64,000 nucleotides of DNA from Watersipora subatra (GCF_963576615.1 NC_088708.1:50703196-50767195), one strand, 5' to 3'; shown: positions 8,352-20,220, counted from the first letter of the stretch. Numbers and translations: made by a program. The notes: generated from the sequence alone by a model not told the origin.

Positions 8352-10905
8352 GTAAGTAATGTATATAAATATATAAATACATAATAATAAAGTTGTAATA
8401 AACCAAAATGTAAATATATTTTGCTCAGTAAGGATACAAGAGAAAATAGTCATCAAATGTATTTATTGACCCACACTTTGCTTAACAAACATGTTATTCT
8501 TGACGCAGTCAAACAGTGAAATACCAAGTTAATTTTTTGACAGTAGTGCATATGCTTAAACTGTCCTATTTTAATACAAGTTTTTGGTAAATTGTATTAT
8601 AGTTTGTTTAACTTATTCTAGAGTTAGAGAAAGAACACTGAGAAGTGAGTAATTACATATGGCTTTAAATTAAATGCATATAAACTTTGTCAACACTTTA
8701 ATTACTATAATCTATTGACATATAACAATACTTATATATGTCAATACATTATATGTATTTTTATTTAGCTTTATAGATGTAATAATAGAAGTTTAAGCTG
8801 AGAAATGCATAGGATTGTCACCAAGGTGAGAAATTAAACATACACTAAAAATAAAAGAACTTAATTAAACTTGTTTAATTAAGTTCTTAAGTAATTAAAT
8901 TAAGTGTTTAAATAAGTAATTAAGTAATTAAATTATTATGATTTATATAATTATTATTATTTTAATGCGGTACTTTTTATTGTTATTAATGTTGTTTGTT
9001 TTGCTTACAAAACTGAAATGTTTTGGAAAATGTTACATATTCTATTTGGACTAGATACACTTTAAATAATTGTTATTTTCTTATGTTTTCTTTGCAAATT
9101 GAATACATTTTTGATGCACACCATTTGTTTGGTTTTCCTTTACAAAACTAAATTTCCAAAGAATTTAAGAGGTCAACTATTAGAAATAACTTTATATAAC
9201 AAGACAAATGATTGCTCAAAATTGATATCAGGTGCAAACCAAATTGTATATAGTATGACCTCAAACCAAGGATTGACTGCATATTATTTAGTTCGTTGGG
9301 ATGTTATTGTAGATGTGCGCTATTGTCAGAAGTCATGTTATTGTCGGTATACGCTATATAGTCAGCAAAGATGTTATTTTATGTGATATTGTATGAGAGA
9401 TTATCGGAGGATTTGTATGATATGGTTTCCGAGTCTGTTATTATCATTATAAGAACGTTAAAATCTCTTTTGAAGTGCAACTTTCGGTTGAATGCCACAT
9501 TTAAAAGACGACCACTTTGAAATTTAGTATACATGTATTTTATATTTATGAAACCATAATAGAAAATGTTTAGTAGGAATTTTTCCACAAATTGGTACTA
9601 ATAATGACAAGATTACTTTTATAACAATTATTTCGTTGTTGCTGTAGTGGTTGCCACGGTTTTAGTAACAGTAAGTTTGAGGAGACCAATTTCCCGCATT
9701 CATCAGACTAACCCTCTGATTCAAAGCTACTAGGGTCTAAATCTAACTCATTGTTTTCAGATTTAGTCATAAAGATGTTTACTAACCTGATATGATAATT
9801 TTAAAATGTTTTAATAAATGACGGCAATAATCTTTAAGAACGGCATACGATGTAATCGCAGCCAGGTTGTTGCGTTCCAAAGTCCGTTTTTTAACTCTAA
9901 ACTCTTCAATATTTTTTTCAATACGTTTTAAATTAACAACGTCAAACCTAATAATAGTGTAGTTGCCTCTTTTTAATATGTTTTAATTAAGGTAGTTTCT
10001 TTTTTAACTCGGTCTGGCATTTCAATGTATATGAACAACCATTAAAAATTCTGAGGCTGACAGCATTAATGTCACTCTGACCAAGGGAGAGTGCAAAATA
10101 TAGGCGGCATTAGCATCGCTTCGCCTGTATCAAGGCTAAATTTATCTTCCCGAAATTCTTACAAGCTAGTCAAAAAATCTAATTGCCACCCTCTATTTGT
10201 ATCTCCCCTCTAACAGAATGTCACTATAGGGGAAGGGTCGTAAAATGCAGCGCAGTGGCATTCAAATAGAGGTTTTAAGGTATTTATTATGTTGATGAAG
10301 CAATATGTTATGAATATAAGTTTTGTGTAGTAAGCAGTTTATTATAAAATTATGATTTATTAGAAATAATGTTGCTATTTGCTCTCTTTCATCAATCCTT
10401 CTCATCTTAACCCTTTTTTCTTTACTTCAATTTACCTTTCTCATATCAGCTTCATTTCAACTTCACAAACATATGTTAAATCATATTAATCATGCTAACA
10501 CTATAATTATACTGACTGATAAAACAGAAACCTATACTAAGCGGTATGATAATTGCAGACAATAGAATATAGACCCGTAGCAATGGTATAGCAACAGGAT
10601 TAGCCACAATAATAGCTGCTAAAGTAGTTAAACAGTAAAGCAACAAGGTACGCTCCTAATAATAAAACATGTACACATAATGTTTATGCGTGAGTAGGAA
10701 AAAGTAAATGTTACAAACACAAAATTGCTCTAGATACTAATAAATGTAATGAAGCAGTTTTTTTAGCATTATATTATTGTGTATAGCTATTTATGACTTA
10801 CATGCATTCAATTGTACTATTGATGTGTGCCTTATGATTTATTTATTTTTCAAATCAAGTGTTCAGATGAGAATATAACTTATTATTACTTGAACTACTG
10901 TTTAG
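8352..10905. other. long gene 1 intron
   Basis: No coding domain was recognised. It contains a short perfect hairpin at 8855-8888 and AT-rich sequence. A phrase near 10240-10262 (GTGGCATTCAAATAGAGG) recurs inverted near 38318-38340, so a small dispersed repeat may be present around 10170-10280. Confidence 0.45.
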
Positions 10906-11047
10906 ACAATGCCAGGAAACTTTGATAGCAACAGCACAGTGAAGAACTTCTTACAACCAGGTATTATGGCCCAGGTGATTAGAATTATTCCCGTGGCATG
11001 GAGAAAGGCCCCTGCAATGAGAGTTGAACTCTACGGCTGCTCGGCCT
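10906..11047 (+). CDS. gene 1: C-terminal exon of the second F5/8 type C domain
   Basis: The exon begins after CTGTTTAG, phase 0 from the preceding exon, with TMPGNFDSNSTVKNFLQP, then GIMAQVIRIIPVAW and APAMRVELYGCSA. The block V.N....P.....IRI.P..W.....MRVELYGC is diagnostic for the end of an F5/8 type C domain, here with the terminal Cys. It ends one base into a codon before GTAAGT (phase 1), so the three exons of this domain form a symmetric 1-1 module. The next exon in phase is the WSC-like exon at 20978. A hAT transposon has landed 60 bp beyond the donor. Confidence 0.9.
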
Positions 11048-11581
11048 GTAAGTGTTCTCTATTAGACTACCAGCATAGATTAATCGATTCTTTAAATGAG
11101 TTAGAATTATTGCTGAGCGAAGGGGCAAAGGGCCGCCCCCTTTGCCCCTAAATAATATATCATTTTCAATATAGACACAAGCTAGGAGCAAAAGTTTGTA
11201 GAATATCCACGTAACTAAACTGTGTGCTGTTCATGATATGCAGTGCACCTTACTTTTAAACTAATCTTGTTTTATATACTTAATTTGCAATTATTAGTGA
11301 AAAAAAATTTTTATTTTTTGACTACAAAAATTCTGATGGTATGCGCCAAAGCTTCAAAAAGACAATGAAGAGTAAAAGTTTACTAAAAAATACACTGCTC
11401 TACACCATATTCAGTTGGGCAATTGACATTGAAAAAATTATAATATCAGCAAAGGCACGATTGCAAAGGATTTAACTTCAAAATTTTCAGCTATGTAAGA
11501 TTAATGAACAGTTACTTTACAGACAAAGCATGTGTTCTATAATTTTACTAACATTTTAAAAAACATTAACCCCATAAAATC

Positions 11582-12034
11582 TCAGCTATGGGATTCGTTT
11601 GATAGAGAAGCCAGGTTTGTGGATAATCCTAGTTGATTAACTTTATCAGGCTTTAGGTTATTTTGCCTGGCTGTGATAATGTTCCCAGCGGTTGAAAACA
11701 GCTTTTCACTAGCTACACTCAGAGCTTGAATGCACAAATATTTCTTAGCAAGCCTTGCGAGGCAAGGAAACAAAGTTTCATGTTGGCTCCACCAAGTCAA
11801 AAGGTCCGAGTCTTTTTCAGCCACTGTCGGTAAACTTCTGTATATTGAAACTTCTTTGCTAAGCCAGTCACCGCTGGCAGTAGTGAGAGACGGAGTAGTG
11901 AGAGCATTAAGATACGCTCCCCAACTTTTGCGTTTTGCTGAAGCAGTACAGCTGGTGGTGGCAGACTCTAGTGTGATTAATTCTTGTATATCTGAAGTTA
12001 ACTGTTCACACTCACAAAGTATAATTTCTGTCAC
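11582..12034 (-). pseudogene. hAT transposase C-terminal dimerisation domain
   Basis: A 150-codon frame on the - strand. It contains LLTWWSQHETLFPCLARLAK and LSVASEKLFSTAGNIIT followed by LKPDKVNQL. The W(W)..H...FP.L...A...L....S.SE..FS.AG...T..R..L.P..V..L pattern is the hATC dimerisation domain of ZBED-like transposases. The upstream part of the protein lies beyond a gap at 12035-12937, so this is only the C-terminal piece. Confidence 0.88.
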
Positions 12035-12937
12035 ACTCTCATTTTGGGTAGCTTTGAATCTAAAATTTCGAAAAGAAACCTTCCCAACATGTTATATTGC
12101 AATGCTGTGTTTTCTACTAATGATTAAAGCATCAGCGGAAAAAATGTTATTTTTATCCTGCAGAGTATTATACAGCACTGTTTCAAAAGCTTCGTACCTG
12201 CAGTGTAGCCTATGCTATGTATCTTGTAGCTATGTCACACTAACATGCCAGTAGAATTTGTTCACCTTGGATCTATAAAGCTACATTTTGAGATCAGTTG
12301 CCAATAATCAGCATTGCACTGATGGTGCTTATTGATGTATTCTAAGATGGAGGACTTGATCTGTCAGTTCAAGGCACCGTCACTCTTTTTCGGCACTAGG
12401 AGTTTGTTAAGCAGTATGACCGTCGGTTAAAAGGGTGGTATGGTGACTGCGTCTTCACCTATAAGTAAAGCATTTAGCAGATGACTATCACAGTATGGCA
12501 TCAATATGGCTGACCTAAAAGACCGCCTGGTAATATATCTCAAAAAGCAGTATAGGGGAAAGAGTAAGCATAGTCATGCCCTTCCCAACTCCACATCACT
12601 AAAATAATTCAATTCTATTTTTTCTGAAATAATGATTAAATGTTATTTTTGGCCACAAAACTTTTTTATTAAAACATCTAATTTTTAATAAAAGGCCCTC
12701 CAAATAGTATAATGACAGAGAATATGTTTAATTTACATTTGGTCATGTGCATTATAGTAACTTTTAAAACACATTTATAGTATGTGCTTAGGATTGTAGT
12801 AGAAATCTTCATATTAACAGTACATTTTTACAAAGCCTACCTGATAGCATGTCAGTAAAAGACGCCAAATGTTTTAAAGCATTTCTGATGGCTTCCAAGG
12901 TAGTCAAATCCTCTCCTGTTGGTATTAAATGGCTGTG

Positions 12938-13279
12938 TTATTTATCGGCTGAAAGCACTTTCCTCACAGCACACTCTTGCTCGAGAAAGCGATTGATCAT
13001 CGCGAACTTTGAGCCCCATCTCGTAGGACATTTGTTTAGAAATTGGTGTTTTGACAGATAGAGTTCTTCTTGAGCAGCCTCTAGAAGACGAATCTTCTTA
13101 TGCGAGTGAGCAAAGTGTGTCGTCGCCTTTTGATAGCTTGAAATAGCTTTATCTATTGCCTTGTCGCCCTTCTTCAGTGCATTTACAACTGCTAGGTTAA
13201 GGCGGTGACCAAAACATGATATTCTGGTCAAACCTGTAATGCATTGCAAACAATCACAACTAGGTATACTATTCAGCAT
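12938..13279 (-). pseudogene. hAT transposase core fragment (CPTRWGS region)
   Basis: The - strand frame encodes CFGHRLNLAVVNALKKG and NKCPTRWGSKFAMINRFLEQ. The H.LNL....L...... and C.TRW.S...M..R..E. blocks are typical of the central hAT transposase. It joins neither neighbour without breaks. Confidence 0.88.
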
Positions 13280-13479
13280 TCATTGTACTCGTGTGCTTAT
13301 CAAGGATTGAATTTGAAGCAATTTACTTACAAATGAAAATAGCATACTAAACATAAACAAAAGGCTGCGTTTTGTCAATCTATATATATAGCAGCGATAA
13401 ATGTTTAACTTCTGTTACAAGAGATTTTTGACAATCAAGAGGGCGAATTTGAGGGTCACAAACAATAACATTCAGTAGT

Positions 13480-13645
13480 AAATTAGTTACCTCCATCTAT
13501 GCATGCTTTGATGATGCTGGCAGCATTATCAGTGGAAATAGCAGTCAGCATAGCCTCATCCAGCCCCCAGTCTTCAATTACCCCCATTGATGCCAGCTTT
13601 TAGGTTTTCAAAGGTATGATCTTCAGAGGCATGTAAAACCTAGCA
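13480..13645 (-). pseudogene. hAT transposase core fragment (catalytic region)
   Basis: On the - strand one frame reads DEAMLTAISTDNAASIIKA followed by CIDGGN, matching the hAT signature in which a catalytic Asp lies in T.DNA.N...A. An adjoining piece reads VLHASEDHTFENLKAGI, the segment preceding it in this family. A frame change separates the two. Confidence 0.8.
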
Positions 13646-14054
13646 AATATAGCAATTTCCGATGCGTTTTTAAATTATGGGATTGCCACTTTCAGCCATT
13701 CGATTTGGTTTGGAAGTGTAACACTTTCCACTCGAGCTTTTTTGCTAAAACTAATTACAAAACAATAGCATAATGCATCAGTCTGTTGTTCAGATAAGAT
13801 ATAAAATTTGGTGTTGAGTAGGATTAAAATTTACTAAAAGTTACTTTGTTCAGCTACACTACTAAAAATACGCCTAACCAATCCAAGAACCTCACTAAAA
13901 ATTAATTGTTATTAGCAATGAAATCCGAAATTCCTAAGTAAATGCATATCCCAATTATAGCTAGCGCGTCTAAAATTTGGTTAGTTGGTTTGCAGTAGGC
14001 TGTAATGAGATTTGTTCTAAAAAACTCATTTTTTAATAACGCTACAAATTTGCA

Positions 14055-14290
14055 ATGCTATGTCACATATTGTTGTTGGAACATACCTGCAAGCACCTTG
14101 TCTTAAGCTCCCAGTCAGAGATAAAAAGAATAGTAAACCCATAGTAAGGTGCCCTAGTGAGTGAGCTTCACATGTCCGTAGTAACAGCTTAAAACTGATC
14201 AGTGACAACCTCTTGTTTAATGGTGCCATACACATTGTCATACAACTCAGGGATGGCTGAGTGACTGAAGAGATGTCGACTTGAAATGGC
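14055..14290 (-). pseudogene. hAT transposase core fragment (TTD.WSS region)
   Basis: The frame on the - strand reads SHSAIPELYDNVYGTIKQEV, then, after a stop, AVTTDM and SSLTRAPYYGFTILFISDWE. The hAT family has IP.LY..V...I......ATTD.WSS.....Y...T.HFI..W, so the match is clear despite internal stops. Confidence 0.8.
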
Positions 14291-14967
14291 ATACCTAGCA
14301 AACATAAAAAATCAAGACTAATTGCAAAAAACATGGCATTCACTGGTGTGAACTAATAATGATCAATGTAAGGCCGAAACACATTTTCTGGTTTCTATGT
14401 TGATCCCAATATTACGTAGCTGCAAAGTTACGCCGGCAGAGAAAAGCAACATAAATAATTAAATAAAAAATACATTGTGGCTGCAAATATTCCCATATCA
14501 AGTAGTATTTATATTATTATAATATTGTAAAGGCCTGACTCCGGTAGCTGAGTCTGCTTTGCCACACTAACAGGTGGGTGTAACCTAAACTCCTAGTACG
14601 CCTTATCTGAGGCCTGCCTGACACGCCCCAAGGGTCAGGCCAGTCCACGACAAGTATCCGGTGGTCAGGCTTACTCAGAAACCAGTTTAGTCTGTCCTCT
14701 GTTTCTCTATATTTGACTAGTCTAGGTCTACTAGCAGCTCACTCTAGGGCCTGATCTCTTATACCATTGTACATCTCATCAGGTCAAGTTAAAGCGCAGA
14801 CCAATCCCTAGCCTGCTCTTTACAATCTTTAAGCCATCCAGGCAGGTGACAACACGGTCAGCTCTTTTGAGTATAGTTATTTCATTTATTATTATAATCT
14901 TTACATTTCATGTGTAAAACAGCATATAATGGTACCAAGCGCGTCAGTGCAACTCATGCACTGGCTA

Positions 14968-15340
14968 AAGCCTGGTTCCCATATCGATTGCGAGACTCTG
15001 GCAGTAACTTGCGCAGCAAAACGCTTGCGACGCTAGGCTCAGCGGCATCTGTTCACATAAAAGCCACATCGTTAATAATATCGTAAACATAATTGCGTAA
15101 TCAAATAAAGTGTTTGCTCCACCATGCTGTTCCTATAATGGTGACCTTTACCGGTACAGTGCATTTCAAGAAGCTTTAACTTGCGGCCTTTTGCAAAATT
15201 TGAACAGCGCTGAACAGTTGCGTTGCCGCCGGCAATTACCGGCGGTCCTCGGCGGTACCCGGCGCGTACGCTCCCATTTAACTGCTAATAGCCTGCGGTG
15301 CTGTCGCCGGTGCTTTGCGACGTATATGGGAACCAGGCTT
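14968..15340. mobile_element. MITE family A, copy 1, nested in the hAT element
   Basis: The terminal inverted repeats are AAGCCTGGTTCCCATAT at the left and ATATGGGAACCAGGCTT at the right, flanked by TA on both sides. The internal sequence matches 23982-24410 over nearly its whole length (for example CCACATCGTTAATAATATCG and CCGTTCCTATAATGGTGACC-like words). There is no coding capacity. It lies inside the hAT element, so it inserted after that element did. TA flanks would suit a Tc1/mariner-like mobiliser. Confidence 0.88.
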
Positions 15341-15640
15341 TATGTAGCAGCGTTGACTCAGCCCACTATTCTATCTATGCCCATTAAAGGAACATCTATT
15401 GATACATGTACATGTGTGGCCTAAGTAATGAACAATACACAAAGATTACATAAGTGCATGCAGGCAAGTTCGGGCATGCTACCCTATTATGCTATACAAG
15501 AGTCTAACTATAATGGATACAATATATGAGCGGTAAATAACGAGTACATAATACACCAGTCTTCCATAATATGACGCATTTCATGAAAAATGGTCACACA
15601 CAAAAACAGTTTTATCAATCTATAAATATCACATGTATAA

Positions 15641-15960
15641 CTACCCAACCCTGGTGTTTACAGAACTGGCATGTTCTGGACTTACATGAAGCCTAACATA
15701 TTCTTTTTTACTTTCATACCTTCTATCAAACTCAGCAACCATTGCTTTGAAACCTCCTTTTTCAATAGCATATGTTGGAACACCATCTTTACAAATATAG
15801 TGAGTTGTTGCAGAAGTCAGCTTACGATGTTGAGCACTGTTTCTTCCGTAGGGTTCCATAGAAGATGATAAGATAGATCGCTGCTTTTTTACTTTTTCTC
15901 AAGCACCGCTAGAACTAGGTTTGGCTCCTTTGCGAACAATATAAGTTTGAAATGCAGCTA
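15641..15960 (-). pseudogene. hAT transposase N-terminal fragment
   Basis: The - strand frame encodes HRKLTSATTHYICKDGVPTY then AIEKGGFKAMVAEFDRRYE, the region just after the BED finger in hAT/ZBED proteins (family pattern A...FI..D..P...VE..GF..L......RY). Upstream, FQTYIVRKGAKPSSSGA is in frame but interrupted by a TGA. Confidence 0.85.
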
Positions 15961-16330
15961 TATCTGAGTAGTCGTCATCATCATCGATGAGAATAGGTGT
16001 AGCTATAACAAATTTGAACTTACTAACAGAAAGGGTCTAACAAAAACTGTATAAACAAAATGCGAGAAATTTTTACAATTTTATCCATTTATCTACACTC
16101 GCTATTGAATAAATTTTAAATATCAAAATAGTATACTGCAAACCTTGTGAAGTGGTAGCAACAGCTAATGATGCTGTCGTTGACTGGCTGCTAAGGCTTT
16201 CATCATCATCAATTGTTGACTGAAATGGATGCACGATTTTTTTTAGTTTTGAGGCTGCAGATTCCCTAGCTGTTTTGAAGTTTAATTGACGGTTTTTAAC
16301 GGTATCGACTAGATTTTGCCTCTCAAACTA

Positions 16331-16438
16331 CTGTTTAGAATGAGTCTTTTGCATATGCCTTCTCACGGCACTCGTAGAGCCACAAATATGCTTCAAAGTT
16401 GAATTGCACAAAAGGCATCTGTCTCCATGCCATCGGCA
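16331..16438 (-). pseudogene. hAT transposase BED zinc finger
   Basis: A short frame on the - strand gives CRWHGDRCLLCNSTLKHI, then CGSTSAVRRHMQKTHSKQ and a stop. The CLLC pair with HMQKTH spacing is a BED-type finger, the usual DNA-binding N-terminus of these transposases. Confidence 0.82.
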
Positions 16439-16784
16439 ATAGTAATGCTGTCTTTCACGAAAAATTTCCAAACATCGGACATATCTTAAAGTTTACAATA
16501 ATTCTACTTAATTTATTTATTATTCTTTACTATTTTCTATCGAACGGTACTCGTGCTCGCAGCCTTAACAGGTGGGTTGTTAAGCAATGCTCATTTGAGC
16601 AGGGCGCAATAGACCGGGTTTGTGTCCACTCTACTCGACGGATTCGTGTACCAAAACCCGAACACGCAAATCCAAAATACTCGAAATCTCTATTAACCTA
16701 TACTCGAGAGAAAATAAACCCGCAAGTCTAACGAGTTTTTGTACCCGTGCCCAGCACTAGTTAGAATGTAATAGTATCAAATAT

Positions 16785-17325
16785 CTCATACCTCTAGTGG
16801 CTATAGTAGCTATATTAGTTATAATAGCTATAGTAGCTATACTAGCTATGGTAACTATAGCAGTTTTAATAGCGATAGTTGCCGTAATAGTTTTAGTAGT
16901 TATAGGAGCTATGGTAGCTATTAAAATTTATATAGCTACTCTATTATTTTAGCTATAGTTTAGGTAGCTAATATACTAACTATACTAATAATTAGTATTT
17001 TAGGTGTTAGTTACCATTATCATAGCTATATAGTCACTATATAGCTAAATAGTAGCTATATATTTATTATATAGCTAAGGTTATTAGTATAACAGAATAA
17101 GTTGTTCTAATAATAACTAATACCGTGACTATGGTAGCTAGTATAGCTACCATGATACTATAAATAGCTATGGTGTTTATGGTAGCTATAGTAACTAAAG
17201 TATCTATAATATACATAGTAGCTACAGTAGTTATACCAGTTGTTGGGGCTATAGTAGGTATACTAGCTACAGTAGCTAGCATAGCTCTAGTATCTTTAGT
17301 AGCTATACTATTCTTTAGTCATAAA
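16785..17325. repeat. degenerate TAGCTATAG-type repeat
   Basis: The sequence is a loose tandem of 6-9-bp words around TAGCTATAGTAGCTATACTA. It contains many short self-complementary words. Translations of it (such as a 71-codon - strand frame at 17067-17282) are low complexity and not real genes. Confidence 0.85.
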
Positions 17326-17560
17326 TACTGCTACCAGTAACACAAAGGTGTTGTTTCTGTATCAGTTAACTGGTCATTCCAATAGGCTTTGATGTAAACC
17401 TTTACTGAGATGTTTTACCTGAAACACTTTATAAAAATAATTAACTGAAGATCCTAATTTGGCTATAAGTAGGTGTTACAATAACCATAAATCTGTTCTT
17501 TAATTTCCTTCAAATAATGCGACTGTAATCTGTTTCCCTTCAACCTTAATTTCTAGTTTA
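17326..17560. other. unassigned spacer
   Basis: I see no repeat, RNA or coding signal between the TAGCTATAG-type array and the dispersed element starting near 17560. Confidence 0.4.
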
Positions 17561-19450
17561 GTTCAAAAGTAAATAAATAACTAGAAATTCCCCTTTCATA
17601 CAGCCCACGACCTGAAATGGAATAAGTGATAATGGAAAAAATAAAGGGTAGTGCCGGTTGTCGAAAAAGTAAATGTCAGCAGGAATTGACAGAGTATAGT
17701 GTAAATGAGAGTTTTTTGAGATAATATAAAATTTGAGGGAGCACGACCTCAAAAAGGAAACTCTAGTAATCTAGGAATTTGACAGAGGAACTTGTTGGCA
17801 CGTATGACATAGTTGTATTTGAGCATTGTATGTAATGAAATGTTTCTCATTACATCCAGTACGCCGTGAGCTGTGATATGTTGTTGTCCAGTCTGCCTAG
17901 AAAGTTGTTACGCAGCTCTTGAAAATCAGGACAATCTAATGATTGAAAATGAGGAATGTGATGAAGGGGGCAGCATTGAGAGGAGCAATATGTGTTTTGT
18001 GCAATATTTTCATGGTCAATGATGTCCATAAAATCATGATCATCATCTGGAAACAAAGGGGCTGCAAATTTCATGTCATTTACATCACCTAGAACATCTA
18101 CATGTACTAAAGAATTCTCTGTATCAGATGAGTTGCTGTTATTAATTTGAGTAGCGTGTTGTTGAACATTAGCATTTGATGTTGATGGTTGCTGTGAGGA
18201 CCTTCTATTTTTACTCCTATTGAGTGGTAATAATTGAGAGACATGTGGACGGCCAATGCGTCGGCCACGACGTGGTGTTCTGGGAAGTTGTATGTCCATG
18301 GTAGTTGTCAAGTTGTTTTGAAATTAATTTGAAAAAGTCAATTATGCAAAACAAAAAATTGTAAAAAAATCACACCTAATCTACTACTATCTCAAACCTA
18401 TGTTTTACAACAATAAAATGAATATTAATTAAAGCTGTTGGCCTAACCTACTGTACTGTTTGTAATTTAACAGCAGCAATAAGGAAATATGTTTATTATA
18501 TCTCTGAAATGCAACATTAGAAGTAAAATGGCAAGTCGCTGTGTAATATACACAGTTTGAAAGTTGGTTGTGTTGAATGTAGAATGGTTTTGATAGCGAT
18601 CTAGCAGAAAGCAAGTATGAGCGTTCACGCATCTGGAGGTTTTCTGCAAACTGGAGCAAAATAAAAACATGTTTTCGTCATAAAGGGGCGTTGTAGTTCA
18701 GCCCTAGCTTGTACATAATATGTAAAGAATTTTGGCTAATGTTTTAAATAATTTAATGAAATCTTCGGTAAATGGAAAAAACATAGGCTGATAAACTGTG
18801 TACCACAATTTCGTACCTGTAAATCGGTCTACGCCTCAAACGGTCTAAGTTTATTACAGAAACCTTCAAGTAAATAAATTCGAATGATTAATCTTATAAT
18901 TAAATCTTATAATAATTTTATAAAATCTAATAATTATTCTTATAATTAAATATTTTCGCAAGATATTAAAAGCGGGAAAATATTAGAAACCTTAGCAATT
19001 AAACAATGCTATAGACTGGTGAAATGAGTACTTTTTCTTGTGAAATGCGCACTGCTAAATAGTTCTACTATCTGTCGCACGGCTTTATTGGCGTATTGTA
19101 GGCCAGTCTTAATTATGATTTAAACAAGCTTTTCAAGTGTTTTGTGGCGATTTTTGGCCAAATTAATCTGTCTATTTATGTATAATCCGATCAGATGGGT
19201 AGGGTTTAAGATATTGTCTACACTTTTCAAAGACTTGGTAGCATATTTAAATAGATTTATAAGTGTTTTGTATCGTTATTATACTTAAACGACTCCATTG
19301 AAAAATGGTTAAATTTGTTGATGAGATTTTGGTACAAGGGTTTTCGATGGCTGTTGATGAATGACTTTCGTGAGTTGTGTGCACATATGCATTTATCATA
19401 TATCCCTCGAACAATCGTTCCGCTCGTGTTTGGTTGTGGGATAATTTAAG
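17560..19450 (-). mobile_element. dispersed element P, family unknown
   Basis: Two parts of this stretch reappear, inverted, at 34240-35450. One is the left edge (CCCACGACC..., ending CTAGAAATTCC). The other is 19020-19430, including GATAAATGCATATGTGCACA, AGCTTTTCAAGTGTTTTGTG and TCTGTCTATTTATGTATAAT-type words. The second copy lacks the middle part, which here contains a 153-codon reading frame. Such internal deletion between two copies is typical of a mobile element. I could not identify terminal repeats or a known transposase. Confidence 0.6.
17850..18311 (-). CDS. unrecognised 153-codon reading frame inside element P
   Basis: The frame starts MTTTMDIQLPRTPRRGRRIG and goes on RPHVSQLLPLNRSKNRRSSQ, a basic N-terminus resembling a nuclear-localisation or DNA-contacting segment. 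It passes through a Ser/Asn/Gln-rich linker to an acidic stretch (PDDDHDFMDIIDHE) and a Cys/His pair of motifs (YCSSQCCPLHHIPHF). The C-x3-CC-x2-HH arrangement could bind a metal, but this is speculation. There are no hydrophobic segments. I recognise no family. It may be an accessory protein of the element or a chance frame. The region is absent from the second copy at 34240-35450. Confidence 0.4.
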   Translation of the reverse strand: MTTTMDIQLPRTPRRGRRIGRPHVSQLLPLNRSKNRRSSQQPSTSNANVQQHATQINNSNSSDTENSLVHVDVLGDVNDMKFAAPLFPDDDHDFMDIIDHENIAQNTYCSSQCCPLHHIPHFQSLDCPDFQELRNNFLGRLDNNISQLTAYWM

Positions 19451-19534
19451 TTTCCAGTAATTTATTAAGTTAAGTATGACGATTCTTTACTTTCATAAAA
19501 CATTGTTTGCCTTTACTCATGTGAATTTAATCTT

Positions 19535-20220
19535 TAAGGTAGTGAGGTACGACAACACATGCCGTTTGTTTCGTTGGTTCTGACCAAAATCACAAAATGA
19601 ACAAAAAACACAGTTATTTGGCAAAAATTTACAGAGTTGTAAGAGCTGTGCATGTACAGCAAAATCGTCGACAACATGCTTTTAATTGGCTAATAAAATT
19701 ATTAGCGAGCGCGATTTTAGCAGCTTTTGCAATTGATGTAGTCCAAAACATGTATTACGACACAATAAAAGTGCCAGCACAATTAAACATATTAAATAGG
19801 ATGCAATTGCCTAAATTGCGCTATTATTGATTATTTATCGTTTGGACACCATGGTTACAAATCATTTCTTTTTTAATGATAACAATTTCTTTTTTTAGCA
19901 GCAAAAGTTCCGTTGTAGAATGAGTTGCCATCTTTAGCGCAATCAAGTCAGTTGCAACGTACTTACTATGGCAAATCGCGTTAGTATTTTTCTTGTCTGT
20001 CGCGTTATGTGCCTCGAACTATATAAATTGAGAAAGCTGCTAAAACCATGATCGCTAATAATTTGTTCGGCCAATTAAAAGCGTTTCGTCGACGACTCCG
20101 ATGTGCATGCCCAGCTCTGACAATTCTGTAAATTTCGGCCAAATAATTTTGTGTTTTTCATTCATTTCGTGATTTTGGTCAGAATCAACGAAAAAATTAG
20201 CATGTGTTGCTATACCTTTA
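19535..20220. mobile_element. long inverted-repeat (foldback) element R
   Basis: The left arm (19535 to about 19750) and right arm (about 20010 to 20220) are reverse complements. Shared words include CAACACATGC, TCTGACCAAAATCAC, GAAAAACACA, TTAATTGGC and ATTATTAGCGA. Arms are about 200 bp with a roughly 260-bp centre. No transposase is encoded, and a 77-codon + strand frame at 19597-19830 falls inside the left arm. Non-autonomous foldback element. Confidence 0.8.

Larger units (their letters stand above)
11108..16759 (-). mobile_element. hAT-superfamily DNA transposon, decayed
   Basis: An exact 8-bp direct repeat GTTAGAAT (11100-11107 and 16760-16767) flanks a segment whose right end, read inward, is TAGTGCTGGGCACGGGTAC and whose left end is TATTGCTGAGC, a degraded match. 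Eight-bp duplications and YAGNGCTG-type ends are hAT hallmarks. The interior holds, on the - strand and in the right order, a BED zinc finger, an N-terminal region, two core blocks, the CPTRWGS region and the C-terminal dimerisation block. Frames are broken and separated by AT-rich filler. Another MITE sits at 14968-15340. Confidence 0.82.

Noticed and set aside
14530-14835. Possible extra insertion in the hAT element, with TTGTAAAG at the left and CTTTACAA at the right
   Set aside because: Only 8 bp of terminal match and no target duplication; could be chance.
19597-19830. 77-codon + strand frame starting MNKKHSYLAKIYRVV
   Set aside because: It lies inside an arm of a foldback element and has no recognisable domain.
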